Assembly: GCF_024494575.1 (NCBI RefSeq)
Contig: NZ_JANHDO010000001.1
Location: 186,001 to 250,000 of the forward strand
Direction of reading: 5' to 3'
From: Halorubrum salinum
GTDB lineage: Archaea; Halobacteriota; Halobacteria; Halobacteriales; Haloferacaceae
Length of the DNA: 64,000 bases
Within the stretch, counting starts at the first letter, position 1. Each line of letters starts with the position of its first letter. Position numbers and translations under genes: made by a program. The notes under the pieces were generated by a model. It saw only the letters and a program-made list of their open reading frames with translations, had not been told where the DNA came from and did not search any database. This document shows, piece after piece, positions 26,383 to 36,757 of the stretch.

Positions 26383-27507
26383 CTAGTTTCCGGTCCAGCG
26401 TAAGACCGCGAGCGTCCCCTCGAAGAGGACGATCATGGTGAGCGTCACGATGATCGGAGCCATCCCGGTCGGGTCCGGGCTGAACAGAAAGGCGATCCCG
26501 AGGAACGATCCCCAGAATATCAGCCGCTTCGCCTCCAGCCACTGGCGGGTGACGATGTTCATCATGATTGCGAGCATGATGAAAAGCGGGATCTGGAAGA
26601 CGATCGCCATGAACGCGAGCATGATGACGATCAGGTTGAACGTCTCCGCGAGCCCGAAGGCGATCGTCGCGGCGTCGGAGGTGTAGGTGGTGAAATACGA
26701 GAAGATCGCGGGCAACACGAGGAAGTGCGCGAACGCGATGCCGATGCCGCCGAGCACGAGGCTCGTCGGGACCGCGGCGAGGTAGTACCGCCGCTCGTTC
26801 GGGTACAGTCCCGGCTTCATGAACCGGTAGGTCTGGTAGACGAACGCGGGGAGGCCGACGACGACGCCCGCGAGCCCGGCGACCTTCAGCCGGGTGAGCG
26901 GCAGTTCGAGCGGGCCGTACAGCCGCGGGCGGTTTTCCATCGGCGCGGGGATGTGGTAGCTCCAGAAGTAGTTGATAAGCTCCGTCGACTGCGCCACCAC
27001 GACGAGCGTCGCGATCCCCCCGAAGATGAAGACGACGGCGAGCCGTCGCATCATCTCCTCGATGTGGTCCGCGAGCGGCATCTCTTGGTCCGACTCCGGG
27101 GCGCTGATGCCGCCTATCTCTTCCTCGTCGGACGGCGACCCGCCGGTGTCGCCGCCGGCGTCTTCTGTGTTGTCGGCATCTTCGGCGTCGCTGTCGCCGT
27201 CGTTCCCGGCGGTGTCGTCGCTCGTCTCCCCCTCGTCTACGGGGTCGGTGTTTTGCCACCGCGCGGACCCGTCGTGTCTGTCGAGCGGAGTCAGCTCGGC
27301 GGACTCGGACTCGTCTTCCGCCGCGTCGTCGGCCGGAGACGCGGACTCGTCGCTCGTGGCCCCGTCGCTCCCGACGCCGTCGGTGGTGGGTTCGTCGCCC
27401 TCGTCGGAATCCGCCGCGGTGTCGCCGCTGTCGGCCGTCCCGTCGTCGCCGACCGCGTCGTCCGTCGGAGCCGAGGAGTCGTCGCGCGACCGGTCCGAGT
27501 CGTCCAT
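26383..27507 (-). CDS. tatC: Twin-arginine translocase subunit TatC (TatCo type)
   Basis: 374 residues. The first 130 are an acidic, disordered, Asp/Ser/Thr-rich tail not found in bacterial TatC. Then comes the TatC domain: MPLADHIEEMMRRL, YGPLELPLTRLKVAG, LPAFVYQTYRFMKPGLYPNERRY, six helices and LFSPDP. TatC recognises twin-arginine signal peptides and builds the Tat export channel. Haloarchaea send most exported proteins by Tat, and several Tat substrates are in this window. Divergent from the fused TatC, as is typical. Confidence 0.92.
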   Translation of the reverse strand: MDDSDRSRDDSSAPTDDAVGDDGTADSGDTAADSDEGDEPTTDGVGSDGATSDESASPADDAAEDESESAELTPLDRHDGSARWQNTDPVDEGETSDDTAGNDGDSDAEDADNTEDAGGDTGGSPSDEEEIGGISAPESDQEMPLADHIEEMMRRLAVVFIFGGIATLVVVAQSTELINYFWSYHIPAPMENRPRLYGPLELPLTRLKVAGLAGVVVGLPAFVYQTYRFMKPGLYPNERRYYLAAVPTSLVLGGIGIAFAHFLVLPAIFSYFTTYTSDAATIAFGLAETFNLIVIMLAFMAIVFQIPLFIMLAIMMNIVTRQWLEAKRLIFWGSFLGIAFLFSPDPTGMAPIIVTLTMIVLFEGTLAVLRWTGN

Positions 27508-27627
27508 TCACTCTCTCTACGAAACCGGGTGACTATAGGCCTTTTCGGATAGCCGCGAGCGCCGAGGCCTCGCGGAACCCGAACGCGGTCGAAAAGGTTG
27601 ATAACGGCGACGGACTTCGACTCCCGT

Positions 27628-29865
27628 ATGGCGAGTGCCCTCGACGAGGATACCCAGCAGTCGCTCGCGGCGGGCCGCGAGTCGGCGAAGGCGTTCCTTC
27701 GGTCGATCCAGAAGGACCTACAGAAGGTGTTCGTCGTCTTCCTCCTCGGCTTCCTCGGGACGTTCTGGGCGCTCCGCACGTTCGTCTGGGAGTTCCTGTA
27801 CACGGTCACCAGATCGAACATGTCTCCCTCGGTGGCCGCCGAGGCGGACGTCATCGCGACGACCCCGTTCGAGGTGATCCTGCTGCAGGCGAAGATCGGC
27901 CTCATCGTCGGCGCGATCACCGCCCTCCCGGCGCTCGTCTACGTCTCGCGCACCGAACTTCGCGCTCGGGGCGCGTGGCCGCAGTCGCCGATCCCGCGCT
28001 GGAAGCTCGCCGGCATCGCGCTCCTCGGGTTCGGACTCTTCGGCGTCGGCGTCGCATACGGCGTCTACGCCTTCTTCCCGATCATGTTCTCGTTTCTGGC
28101 CGGGTTCGGACTTGAGGCCGGCATCCAGCCCACGTACTCCATCGTGATGTGGACGGAGTTCATCGTCTTCCTCTCCCTTTCCTTCGGGCTCGCCGGCCAG
28201 ATGCCCCTCCTCATCACCGGGCTCTCCTACTCGGGTATCGTCCAGTACGAGACGTTCCGCGACAAGTGGCGCTACGCGGTGGTCGCCATCTTCGTCTTCG
28301 GTGCCGTCTTCTCGCCGCCGGACCCGTTCACGCAGCTGATGTGGGCGTTCCCGCTCGTGGCGCTGTACGGGTTCAGCCTCTACCTCGCGAAGCTCGTCGT
28401 CACGGCCCAGCGAAGCTCGGACCGCATCGACGTGCTCGGCGCGGCCCGGAACCACTGGAACGTCGTCGGCGGAGCGGCTGTCCTCGGCGGCGGCCTCGTG
28501 TACGCCTTCTACGAGTACGGCGGACGCGCGGCCGCGAACGGGCTCCTCCGGCTGGCGAACAGCGACTGGCGGTTCCTCGAACCCGGGACCGGATTCGGCG
28601 TCGATCCCGCCACCGGACTCGGAATCTACGCCGCCGCGTGGGCGCTCGCGGCGATCGCCGTCGCGACGCTGTGGGCCGTCTACGCCGACCTCGACACGAC
28701 GAGTCCGGGGTACCAGTACGGCGACCCGACCGCGGTCGACATCGCCGATCTCGACGCCGCCGGGGTCCGCGCCGCCCCCGACGACGTCTTCGCGCAGATG
28801 GACGAGGCCGAATCGCTCGGGCTCGCGCAGGCCGCCATGGACGACGACGACCCCGAGAAGGCGCAGGCGATCCTGGACCGATACGACGCGGTCGCCGACG
28901 CGGACGGCGGGGACTCGGGAGCCGACGGAAGCGCAGACAGCGGTGCGGGCGGTTCCGGCGGCAGCGGCGGCGCCGGCGGCTCCGGCGACGACGGACTCGT
29001 GGGCGCGATGCAGGACCGAACCTCCCGCGCGAGCACGACGTTCCTCTCGGAGCTCACGGACGGGAACGAAGACGAGGCGGAAGACGACATCGGCGGCTAT
29101 TACACGGACCTGAAGTTCATCTTCGACTCGCTTCGGTCGCGCTCGTTCCGGCTCGTCGCCGTCTTCAGCGCGGTGATGGCGGCCGCGTTCACGTGGCTGT
29201 ACCTCGGCGGGCTCGCGGCGGTCCGGAACGACCTCGAACGCCGCGTTCCCGCCCAGATAGAGGGGGGGATCAACATCATCACGCTCCACCCCGTCGAGGC
29301 GCTGATATTCATGGTGAAGTTCTCCCTCTTGCTCGGGGTCATCGCCGTGTTCCCGGTGCTCCTCTACTACGCGTGGCCCGCGCTGCGAGAGCGCGGCTTC
29401 GTCGCCGGTCGGATCTATCAGGTGTACCTCTGGGCCGGCGCGCTCGGTGCCGGCATGATCGGCGGCTTCGCGCTCGGCTACGCGTACATCGCGCCCGGGC
29501 TCATCGGATGGCTCGTCACGGACGCGGAGCTGGCGAACATGGTCATCACCTACCAGGTGAGCGACTTCCTCTGGCTCGTCATCTACACGACGATCGGGAT
29601 CGGCTTCCTCGCCGACATCCCGATCGCGATGCTCCTGCTGAACAACGCCGGAATCCCGTACCGCGCCTTCCGCGAGCGCTGGCGCGAGGTCCTCATCGGC
29701 ATCATGCTCGTCGCGGCGGTGTTCACCCCGGCCGACGTGGTCACGATGCTGCTCGCGACGGTGCCGCTGATGATCGCGTACGGCGTCGGGGTCGGCGTGC
29801 TCTTCGTCGTCACGCTCGGCGGGCGTCGCGACCTCTCGCCGCCCGCGGAGTTCGTCGGGCGGTGA
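27628..29865 (+). CDS. tatC2: Fused double TatC (TatCt type)
   Basis: 745 residues from the ATG at 27628. Two complete TatC-like domains are joined: the first (about 25-270) has FLRSIQKDLQKVFVVF, LPALVYVSRTELRARG and FSPPDPFTQ; the second (about 480-745) has FIFDSLRSRSFRLVAVF, LHPVEALIFMVKFSL and FTPADVVT. Between them are two extra helices and a Gly/Ser/Asp-rich linker. This 14-helix fusion is a haloarchaeal hallmark; its orthologue is essential in Haloferax. Divergent from tatC with a 120-base gap. Confidence 0.93.
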   Translation: MASALDEDTQQSLAAGRESAKAFLRSIQKDLQKVFVVFLLGFLGTFWALRTFVWEFLYTVTRSNMSPSVAAEADVIATTPFEVILLQAKIGLIVGAITALPALVYVSRTELRARGAWPQSPIPRWKLAGIALLGFGLFGVGVAYGVYAFFPIMFSFLAGFGLEAGIQPTYSIVMWTEFIVFLSLSFGLAGQMPLLITGLSYSGIVQYETFRDKWRYAVVAIFVFGAVFSPPDPFTQLMWAFPLVALYGFSLYLAKLVVTAQRSSDRIDVLGAARNHWNVVGGAAVLGGGLVYAFYEYGGRAAANGLLRLANSDWRFLEPGTGFGVDPATGLGIYAAAWALAAIAVATLWAVYADLDTTSPGYQYGDPTAVDIADLDAAGVRAAPDDVFAQMDEAESLGLAQAAMDDDDPEKAQAILDRYDAVADADGGDSGADGSADSGAGGSGGSGGAGGSGDDGLVGAMQDRTSRASTTFLSELTDGNEDEAEDDIGGYYTDLKFIFDSLRSRSFRLVAVFSAVMAAAFTWLYLGGLAAVRNDLERRVPAQIEGGINIITLHPVEALIFMVKFSLLLGVIAVFPVLLYYAWPALRERGFVAGRIYQVYLWAGALGAGMIGGFALGYAYIAPGLIGWLVTDAELANMVITYQVSDFLWLVIYTTIGIGFLADIPIAMLLLNNAGIPYRAFRERWREVLIGIMLVAAVFTPADVVTMLLATVPLMIAYGVGVGVLFVVTLGGRRDLSPPAEFVGR

Positions 29866-29936
29866 CGCGTCGCGCGCCGTGACACGCCCTTCGCGACCGA
29901 CGAGTATTCCCGCGCGCGACCGCAAGAGACGGTGAA

Positions 29937-32891
29937 ATGAGCAAGGACTACATCGAGGTCCGCGGCGCGGAGGAACACAACCTCTCGGACCTCGACGTCC
30001 GGATTCCGCGGGAGGAGTTCACCGTCGTCACCGGGCTCTCCGGCTCGGGGAAGTCGTCGCTCGCGTTCGACACCGTCTACGCCGAGGGACAGCGCCGGTA
30101 CATCGAGTCGCTGTCGGCGTACGCCCGCAACTTCCTCGGGCAGATGGACAAACCGCAGGTGGAGTCCGTCGAGGGGCTCTCGCCGGCCATCTCCATCGAC
30201 CAGAAGAACGCCGCGAACAACCCCCGCTCGACCGTGGGGACCGTCACCGAACTGCACGATTACCTCCGGCTGTTGTACGCCAGAATCGGCACCCAGTACG
30301 ACCCCGTCACGGGCGAGGAAGTCGGCGAGCAGTCCGCACAGGACATGGTGCGCCAGATACTCGAACTCCCCGAGGGCACCCGAGCGAAGGTCGCCGCGCC
30401 GGTCGTCCGCGACCAGAAGGGGGCGTTCGAGGACCTGTTCGCAGACCTCGTTAGCGAGGGGTACGCCCGCGTCGAGGTCGACGGCGAGCCCGTGGACCTG
30501 ACGCTCGACGATCCCGAACTCGACCAGAACTACGACCACACGATCGACGTGATCGTCGACCGGGTGACGGTGAGCCCCGACGCCCGATCGCGGATCACGG
30601 ACTCCGTCGAGACCGCGCTGGAGGAGGCCGGCGGATCGCTCAAGCTGATCGTCCCCGACCCGCCGGAGGCCGTTCCCTTCGCCTCGAACACCCGCTCGAC
30701 GGGGTCGCTCGCCGAGGACGCCGACGGCGACGACCGGCTCGTAGTGGAGTTCTCCGAGGAGCTCGGCAACCCCAACTCCGAGTTCCAGTTCTCCGCGATC
30801 GAGACGCGCTCGTTCTCCTTTAACAGCCCGTACGGTGCCTGTCCGGAGTGTGAGGGACTCGGTTCGACGAAGGAGGTCGACGAGGGCCTCGTCGTCGAAG
30901 ATCCATCGAAACCCCTCAAACACGTCTTCGAGCCGTGGAGCTACGACCGGACCTACTACTCCCGACAGCTCGACAACGTCGCCGACCACTTCGGCGTCTC
31001 GCTTTCGACCCCCTTCGAGGAGCTCGACGAGTCGGTCCGGCGGCAGTTCCTCTACGGCACCGACGACCGCGTCCACTTCGAGTGGACCACGAAGAACGGC
31101 ACCAGAGAGAAGACCGAGCGGTTCGAGGGCGTCATCCCAAACTTGGAACGCCGCCACGTAGAGACCGACTCCGAGCGCGCCCGCGACCACATCGAGGAGT
31201 ACATGGCCGTGACGACGTGCTCGGAGTGCGACGGCACGCGGCTGAAAGAGCAGTCGCGACACGTCCTCGTCGCGGACACGCCGATCACCGAGGTGAACCG
31301 CATGTCGATCGCCGACGCCCGCGAGCACTTCGAGGGACTGGAGGCGAAGCTCGGCGAGCGCGACACGAAGATCGCCGAGGAGATCCTGAAAGAGATCCGC
31401 GCGCGGCTCGGCTTCATGGAGGAGGTCGGACTGGAGTACCTCACGCTCGACCGCGAGGCCTCGACGCTGTCCGGCGGCGAGAGCCAGCGGATCCGGCTCG
31501 CGACGCAGGTGGGGTCGGGGCTCGTCGGAGTGTTGTACGTGCTCGACGAGCCCTCGATCGGGCTCCATCAGCGCGACAACGACCGGCTGCTCGACACGCT
31601 CACCGGCCTGCGCGACCTGGGGAACACCCTGATCGTCGTCGAACACGACGAGGAGACGATGCGCCGGGCCGACGAGATCATCGACATGGGCCCCGGACCG
31701 GGAAAACGCGGCGGCGAGATCGTCGCGCAGGGCGACTTCGACGAGGTCGTCGACGCCGACGAGTCGGTCACGGCCGATTACCTCGCCGGTCGAAAATCGA
31801 TCCCCGTGCCCGACGAGCGACGCGACCCGGACGGCGAACTCGTCGTCCGCGGCGCGCGCCAGCACAACCTCGCGGACCTCGACGTGGCGGTCCCGCTCGG
31901 CACGCTCACCGCAGTCACCGGCGTCTCCGGCTCCGGGAAGTCGACGCTCGTCAACGACATCATCTACAAGGGGCTCGCCCGCGAGATGAACGACAACACG
32001 AGCGTCGACCCGGGCGAGCACGACGCGATCGAGGGGATAGACGAGATCGAGACGGTGCGGCTCATCGACCAGTCGCCGATCGGGCGGACGCCGCGCTCGA
32101 ACCCCGCGACGTACACCGACGTGTTCGACCACGTCCGCGAGCTGTTCGCGGAGACCAAGCTGGCGAAGCGCCGCGGCTACGAGAAGGGCCGGTTCTCCTT
32201 CAACGTGAAGGGCGGCCGCTGTGAGGAGTGCGGCGGGCAGGGCACCGTCAAGATCGAGATGAACTTCCTCTCGGACGTGTACGTCCCCTGTGAGGAGTGC
32301 GGCGGCGCTCGGTACAACGACGAGACGCTCGACGTCGAGTACAAGGGGAAGACGATAGCCGACGTGCTCGACATGAGCGTCGAGGAGGCGTACGACTTCT
32401 TCGAGAGTCACCAGGGGCTCAGCCGGCGGCTGAAGCTGCTGAAAGACGTCGGGCTCGATTACATGGAGCTCGGTCAGCCCTCCACGACGCTCTCGGGCGG
32501 GGAGGCCCAGCGCGTCAAACTCGCCGAGGAACTCGGCAAGCGCGCGACGGGCGACACGCTGTACCTGCTCGACGAGCCGACCACGGGGCTCCACAAGGAG
32601 GACGAGCGGAAGCTGATCGACGTGCTCCACCGCCTCGTCGACCGCGGCAACACGGTCGTCGTCATCGAACACGAACTCGATCTCGTGAAGAACGCCGACC
32701 GCGTGATCGACCTCGGTCCCGAGGGCGGCGAGGGCGGAGGGGAGCTGGTCGCGGGCGGCACTCCCGAGGAGGTCGCCCGCGACGACGACTCCCACACCGG
32801 GCGGTACCTCCGCGACATGCTGCCCGCCGTCGAGATCGCCGGGCCGCGAGACGACCGCCGGAAGCCCGCGGCGGCGACCGACGACGACTGA
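29937..32891 (+). CDS. uvrA: Excinuclease ABC subunit A
   Basis: 984 residues, full length. Two ABC ATPase halves: Walker [10 protein letters not shown] near residue 37 and GVSGSGKST near 660; signatures [12 protein letters not shown] and [14 protein letters not shown]. Zinc modules CPEC...CSEC and CEEC...CEECGG are intact. UvrA finds bulky DNA damage and loads UvrB in nucleotide excision repair; haloarchaea rely on it for UV resistance. A 71-base gap follows tatC2. uvrB and uvrC are not in the window. Confidence 0.97.
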   Translation: MSKDYIEVRGAEEHNLSDLDVRIPREEFTVVTGLSGSGKSSLAFDTVYAEGQRRYIESLSAYARNFLGQMDKPQVESVEGLSPAISIDQKNAANNPRSTVGTVTELHDYLRLLYARIGTQYDPVTGEEVGEQSAQDMVRQILELPEGTRAKVAAPVVRDQKGAFEDLFADLVSEGYARVEVDGEPVDLTLDDPELDQNYDHTIDVIVDRVTVSPDARSRITDSVETALEEAGGSLKLIVPDPPEAVPFASNTRSTGSLAEDADGDDRLVVEFSEELGNPNSEFQFSAIETRSFSFNSPYGACPECEGLGSTKEVDEGLVVEDPSKPLKHVFEPWSYDRTYYSRQLDNVADHFGVSLSTPFEELDESVRRQFLYGTDDRVHFEWTTKNGTREKTERFEGVIPNLERRHVETDSERARDHIEEYMAVTTCSECDGTRLKEQSRHVLVADTPITEVNRMSIADAREHFEGLEAKLGERDTKIAEEILKEIRARLGFMEEVGLEYLTLDREASTLSGGESQRIRLATQVGSGLVGVLYVLDEPSIGLHQRDNDRLLDTLTGLRDLGNTLIVVEHDEETMRRADEIIDMGPGPGKRGGEIVAQGDFDEVVDADESVTADYLAGRKSIPVPDERRDPDGELVVRGARQHNLADLDVAVPLGTLTAVTGVSGSGKSTLVNDIIYKGLAREMNDNTSVDPGEHDAIEGIDEIETVRLIDQSPIGRTPRSNPATYTDVFDHVRELFAETKLAKRRGYEKGRFSFNVKGGRCEECGGQGTVKIEMNFLSDVYVPCEECGGARYNDETLDVEYKGKTIADVLDMSVEEAYDFFESHQGLSRRLKLLKDVGLDYMELGQPSTTLSGGEAQRVKLAEELGKRATGDTLYLLDEPTTGLHKEDERKLIDVLHRLVDRGNTVVVIEHELDLVKNADRVIDLGPEGGEGGGELVAGGTPEEVARDDDSHTGRYLRDMLPAVEIAGPRDDRRKPAAATDDD

Positions 32892-33007
32892 ACCGGGCGA
32901 GCGGTGTGCGTGCGTAGGCCCCGGGCCGCCACGCGACGACTTCTCGACGCCGCGCGACCACGCCGCGAAAGGATGCTTTCAAGCGGTCGGTCGCCGAACT
33001 CGCGTTC

Positions 33008-34330
33008 ATGCACGACGGTCTGAAAGGATTTCGCGACTTCTACCCGGGCGAGCAGTCCGCTCGTCGGGCGGTGACCGACGCGATCGAAGACGCCGCGAGC
33101 CGCCACGGGTTCCGCGAGATCGCGACGCCCGCGCTCGAACGGACCGACATGTACGTCGACAAGTCGGGCGAGGAGATAGTCGAGGAGCTGTACGCCTTCG
33201 AAGACAAGGGCGGTCGCGGCGTCGCGATGACGCCCGAACTCACGCCCACCGTCGCCCGAATGGTCGTCGCGAAGGGCCAAGAGCTGTCGAAACCGATCAA
33301 GTGGGTGTCGACTCGCCCGTTCTGGCGCTACGAGCAGGTCCAGCAGGGGCGGTTCCGCGAGTTCTACCAGACGAACATCGACGTGTTCGGGTCGTCCGCC
33401 CCGGAGGCTGACGCCGAGGTGCTCGCCGTCGCCGCGGACGCCCTGACCGATCTCGGCCTCACCGCCGACGACTTCGAGTTCCGCGTCTCTCACCGCGACA
33501 TCCTCGGCGGGCTCGTTCGGGCGCTCGCCGCCGACCCCGAGGACGTCGACACGGCGGCCGCGATCCGCGCCGTCGACAAGCGCGCCAAGGTCGACGACGG
33601 CGAGTACCTCGGCCTGCTCTCGGACGCCGGGCTCGACCGCGCGACCGCCCGCGAGTTCGACGACCTCATCTCGGACGTGGACGCCCCGGCAGACCTCGAC
33701 GCGGTCGCCGAGGCCGGCGGCGCGGACGTCGAGGCCGCCGTCTCGAACCTCCGCAACGTGCTCGCCGCCGCCGACGACTTCGGCGCCGGCGAGTTCTGTG
33801 ACGTCTCGCTCACGACCGCCCGCGGGCTCGACTACTACACCGGGGTCGTCTTCGAGTGCTTCGACTCGACCGGCGAGGTGTCCCGGTCCGTCTTCGGTGG
33901 CGGGCGCTACGACGACCTGATCGAGAGCTTCGGCGGCCAGCCCACGCCCGCGGTGGGCGTCGCGCCCGGTCACGCCACTCTCAAACTGCTCTGTCAGCGC
34001 GCCGGCGTCTGGCCCGACGAGGAGCTGACCACCGATTATTACGTCCTCTCCGTCGGCGACACGCGAGCCGAAGCGGCCGCGCTCGCCCGCGATCTTCGCG
34101 CGATCGACGACGACGTGGTGGTCGAAGAGGACGTCTCCGGCCGCTCGTTCGGCGCACAGCTCGGCTACGCCGACTCGATCAACGCCGAGACGGTCGTGGT
34201 CGTCGGCGAACGGGACTTAGAGAACGGCGAATACACGGTGAAAGACATGGAAAGCGGCGACGAGACGACCGTTCCGGTCGAGGAGTTCCCGCCCGACGAG
34301 GGGCTGCCGACGTACGAGGACTACGAGTAG
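33008..34330 (+). CDS. hisS: Histidyl-tRNA synthetase
   Basis: 440 residues, ATG at 33008. Class II motif 1 lies around the N-terminal TDAIEDAASRHGFREI, motif 2 in WVSTRPFWRYEQVQQGRFREFYQTNIDVFG, the HisRS signatures ARGLDYYTGVVFE and FGGGRYDDLIE follow, and a C-terminal anticodon-binding domain has VVEEDVSGRSFGAQLGYA. It charges tRNA-His in the cytosol. Standard archaeal length. No his biosynthesis gene is adjacent. Confidence 0.97.
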   Translation: MHDGLKGFRDFYPGEQSARRAVTDAIEDAASRHGFREIATPALERTDMYVDKSGEEIVEELYAFEDKGGRGVAMTPELTPTVARMVVAKGQELSKPIKWVSTRPFWRYEQVQQGRFREFYQTNIDVFGSSAPEADAEVLAVAADALTDLGLTADDFEFRVSHRDILGGLVRALAADPEDVDTAAAIRAVDKRAKVDDGEYLGLLSDAGLDRATAREFDDLISDVDAPADLDAVAEAGGADVEAAVSNLRNVLAAADDFGAGEFCDVSLTTARGLDYYTGVVFECFDSTGEVSRSVFGGGRYDDLIESFGGQPTPAVGVAPGHATLKLLCQRAGVWPDEELTTDYYVLSVGDTRAEAAALARDLRAIDDDVVVEEDVSGRSFGAQLGYADSINAETVVVVGERDLENGEYTVKDMESGDETTVPVEEFPPDEGLPTYEDYE

Positions 34331-34412
34331 CGCGCTCACCGATGAGCGACGGAAGCGACCCCGACGGGCGGGTCCTCAACGCTTTTCAGTCGCGCGCAGG
34401 GACGGTGAGACG

Positions 34413-35486
34413 ATGATCCCGCTCGCAGCCATGCCCCCCGTCGAGATCGGTCTCCGCGTGCTCGCCGGTGCCGCCCTCATCCTGATCAACGCCTACTTCG
34501 TCGCCGTCGAGTTCGGGCTGACCCGGCTCAGGCAGTACCCCGAATCGGAGATCGACACGCCGGGGTTACGGCGGGCCTGGGAGATGACCGACGACTTGGA
34601 GTTCTATCTCACGACCTGTCAGGTGTGGATATCCGGGACGTCGATCGCGCTCGGTATCGTCGCGGAGCCGGGGCTCGCGGCGCTCTTCTCACCCGTGTTC
34701 GAGAACACCGCGCTCGCGTCCGCCGGGGCGGGCTCGCTTCTGGCCTTCTTTCTCATCAACATGGTCCACCTCACCCACGGTGAGCAGACGCCGACGTACC
34801 TCGGCGTCGAACGCTCGAAACAGGTCGCCGAGTACGGCGCGCGGCCGCTGTACTGGTTCGCGTGGCTCATCTCGCCGCTCATCAAGGTCGGCGACTGGGT
34901 GGCGAAGGCGACGCTCCGGCTGTTCGGCGTCGAGATGACCGGCGCGTGGACCGACGCCGAAGAGGACGTCGTCGAATCGCGCGCGCAGTTGCGAAGCCGC
35001 CTCGGATCGATGATGGAGGAGGTCGACCTCCCGGCGGAGCGCCGCGAGGAGGTCCTGAACGCGCTCGACGTCGACGAGGTCGCGGTGGCGGAGGTCCTGA
35101 CCCCGGCCGACGAGGTCGTCGCGCTGTCGACCGAGGCGTCCCCGACGGAGAACCTCGACCGGATCCGCGACACGCCACACAGCCGGTTCCCGCTCGTCGG
35201 GAGCGATCTCACCGAGTTCGAGGGGATCGTGTACGCGCCGTCGATCGTGAGTCACTTCGAGGACCTCCGGACGGGCGACCTGACGTTCGCCGAGATCTCG
35301 GCACCGCCGATGACGATCGCGGCGGAGACGAGCGTCAGCGACGCGTTCGACCAGTTTCAGGCGGAAGGACAGGAGCTCGCGCTCGTGATTCGGGACGGCG
35401 AGGTCGTCGGACTGGTGACCGCGACCGACGCCCTTGAGGCGGTGATGGGCCAGCTCGAAGACCCGCTCGACGCGGGCGACCTCTGA
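34413..35486 (+). CDS. CNNM/DUF21 transporter-like protein with CBS domains
   Basis: 357 residues; the first ATG at 34413 is used, a second at 34431 is possible. The N-terminal CNNM domain has four helices (LINAYFVAVEFGLTRLR, QVWISGTSIALGIVAEPGLA, NMVHLTHGEQTPTYLGVERS), then a linker helix with ALDVDEVAVAEVLTPADEV, and two CBS repeats. The family (CorC/HlyC, MpfA) exports or senses magnesium and other divalent metals. The C-terminal CorC transport-associated domain appears to be missing, as in many archaeal members. Confidence 0.88.
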   Translation: MIPLAAMPPVEIGLRVLAGAALILINAYFVAVEFGLTRLRQYPESEIDTPGLRRAWEMTDDLEFYLTTCQVWISGTSIALGIVAEPGLAALFSPVFENTALASAGAGSLLAFFLINMVHLTHGEQTPTYLGVERSKQVAEYGARPLYWFAWLISPLIKVGDWVAKATLRLFGVEMTGAWTDAEEDVVESRAQLRSRLGSMMEEVDLPAERREEVLNALDVDEVAVAEVLTPADEVVALSTEASPTENLDRIRDTPHSRFPLVGSDLTEFEGIVYAPSIVSHFEDLRTGDLTFAEISAPPMTIAAETSVSDAFDQFQAEGQELALVIRDGEVVGLVTATDALEAVMGQLEDPLDAGDL

Positions 35487-35517
35487 GGGCGGGTCACCGC
35501 GCGGTCGAGGTGATCGC

Positions 35518-35940
35518 CTACTTATACGCCTCCCGCAGGAACACCAGCGCCCCGCCGAGCATCGCGAGGTTGCCGAAGAAGGCGAGCCGCTCGCCGCTTT
35601 TGTCGTCCTCGTCGGCGTTCCAGAAGTCGTGCATCGTCGCGGTCACACCGACGAGGAACGTAACGGCCGCACCGGTCGCGATCCGCGGGAGCCGCCAGAG
35701 CGCGACGCCGACGCCGGCGGCGACCATCGTCCCCGAGGCGAGCGGCGCGGCGACCTCCGGGAGCGGAACCCCGGCGGACTCGGCGTACTCGATCGTGTCG
35801 TCCATGTCGCGGAAGTCCTCTGACGCCTGCGCGGCGAGACCGATCCCGAGGAGCACCCGACCGAGCCGCGAGGGTGAGTCGCCTCCCTTTTCGGCCGCCC
35901 CGGTCGGATTCGCCGCGTCGTCTTCGTCAGTTTCGGTCAT
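35518..35940 (-). CDS. DoxX-like membrane protein
   Basis: 140 residues from the ATG at 35940. After an acidic N-terminus, four hydrophobic helices follow: LGRVLLGIGLAAQASEDF, PLASGTMVAAGVGVALW, IATGAAVTFLVGVTATMHDFW and LAFFGNLAMLGGALVFL, with the GNLAMLGG and MHDFW features of the DoxX/DoxD family. These are small membrane proteins tied to quinone reduction or redox stress. Convergent with the CNNM gene. The specific role is unknown. Confidence 0.8.
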   Translation of the reverse strand: MTETDEDDAANPTGAAEKGGDSPSRLGRVLLGIGLAAQASEDFRDMDDTIEYAESAGVPLPEVAAPLASGTMVAAGVGVALWRLPRIATGAAVTFLVGVTATMHDFWNADEDDKSGERLAFFGNLAMLGGALVFLREAYK

Positions 35941-36025
35941 ACCTCGATCAACGGTAGCACGCATCATAAATCGGGGTGGCGAGCGGCTCGGGGCTGCGGG
36001 ACCGATCTGACCCGCGGCCGCGGCG

Positions 36026-36619
36026 TCAGTCCGCGGTTGCCGCCGCCGCGCCGTGGTCGATCTCCGTGCCGAGGAGGTCGAGGAACGCCGCGATCCACTC
36101 GGGGTGGTCGGGCCACGCCTGTGCGGTGACGAGGTTGCCGTCCGTGGTCACCTCGTCGACCCACGAGCAGCCGGCGGCCTCAACCTCGGCCCGTACCGCC
36201 GGATACGCCGTCATCTCGTAGCCGTCGAGGACGCCGGCGGCCGCGAGGATCTGCGGCCCGTGACAGACCGCCGCGACCGGCTTGTCGGCCTCGAAGAAGT
36301 GGCGCACCGCGTCGAGCACCGCCTCGTAGCCGCGGAGGTACTCCGGCGCGCGTCCGCCGGGGACGACGAGGGCGTCGTAGTCGGCCGGGTCGACCTCGTC
36401 GAACCCGTGTGTGAGCGCGAAGTCGTGGCCGCGCTCTTCCAGGTACGTCTGGTCGCCGCGGAAGTCGTGGATCGCGGTCTTGACGCTGTCGTCCGCCCCC
36501 TTCTCCGGACAGACCGCGTGGACCTCGTGGCCGACCGCCTGAAGCGCCTGAAACGGCACCATGATCTCGTAGTCTTCCCCGAAGTCGCCGACGATCATCA
36601 GTATCCGAGCTCCTGTCAT
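36026..36619 (-). CDS. DJ-1/PfpI family protein
   Basis: 197 residues. The nucleophile elbow VCHGPQILAAAG near residue 118 holds the reactive Cys and His; DFGEDYE near residue 12 supplies the conserved Glu, and VVPGGRAPEYLRG the oxyanion loop. These mark the PfpI/DJ-1 branch, which includes glyoxalase III, deglycases and proteases. The divergent spacing on either side indicates a single-gene unit. The true activity is debated for the whole family. Confidence 0.88.
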   Translation of the reverse strand: MTGARILMIVGDFGEDYEIMVPFQALQAVGHEVHAVCPEKGADDSVKTAIHDFRGDQTYLEERGHDFALTHGFDEVDPADYDALVVPGGRAPEYLRGYEAVLDAVRHFFEADKPVAAVCHGPQILAAAGVLDGYEMTAYPAVRAEVEAAGCSWVDEVTTDGNLVTAQAWPDHPEWIAAFLDLLGTEIDHGAAAATAD

Positions 36620-36757
36620 GTGTCTATCACCACGTTGCGGTACGCGCTACGAGCAGATAACGGTACTGGCGAGTGACACCACACACCACGGACAACGTCC
36701 TCACGGCGACGCCCGTGAGACGCGCACGGGTCCGGTTGAGACGCCGGCGTCTCCCAC

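Noticed and set aside
26725-27552. Plus-strand frame of 275 codons opposite tatC
   Set aside because: Antisense to TatC motifs that are clearly real; Val/Arg-rich shadow frame.
34342-34416. A 24-codon frame between hisS and the CNNM gene, overlapping the latter by ATGA
   Set aside because: No likeness to any family and no promoter; the coupling looks like chance.
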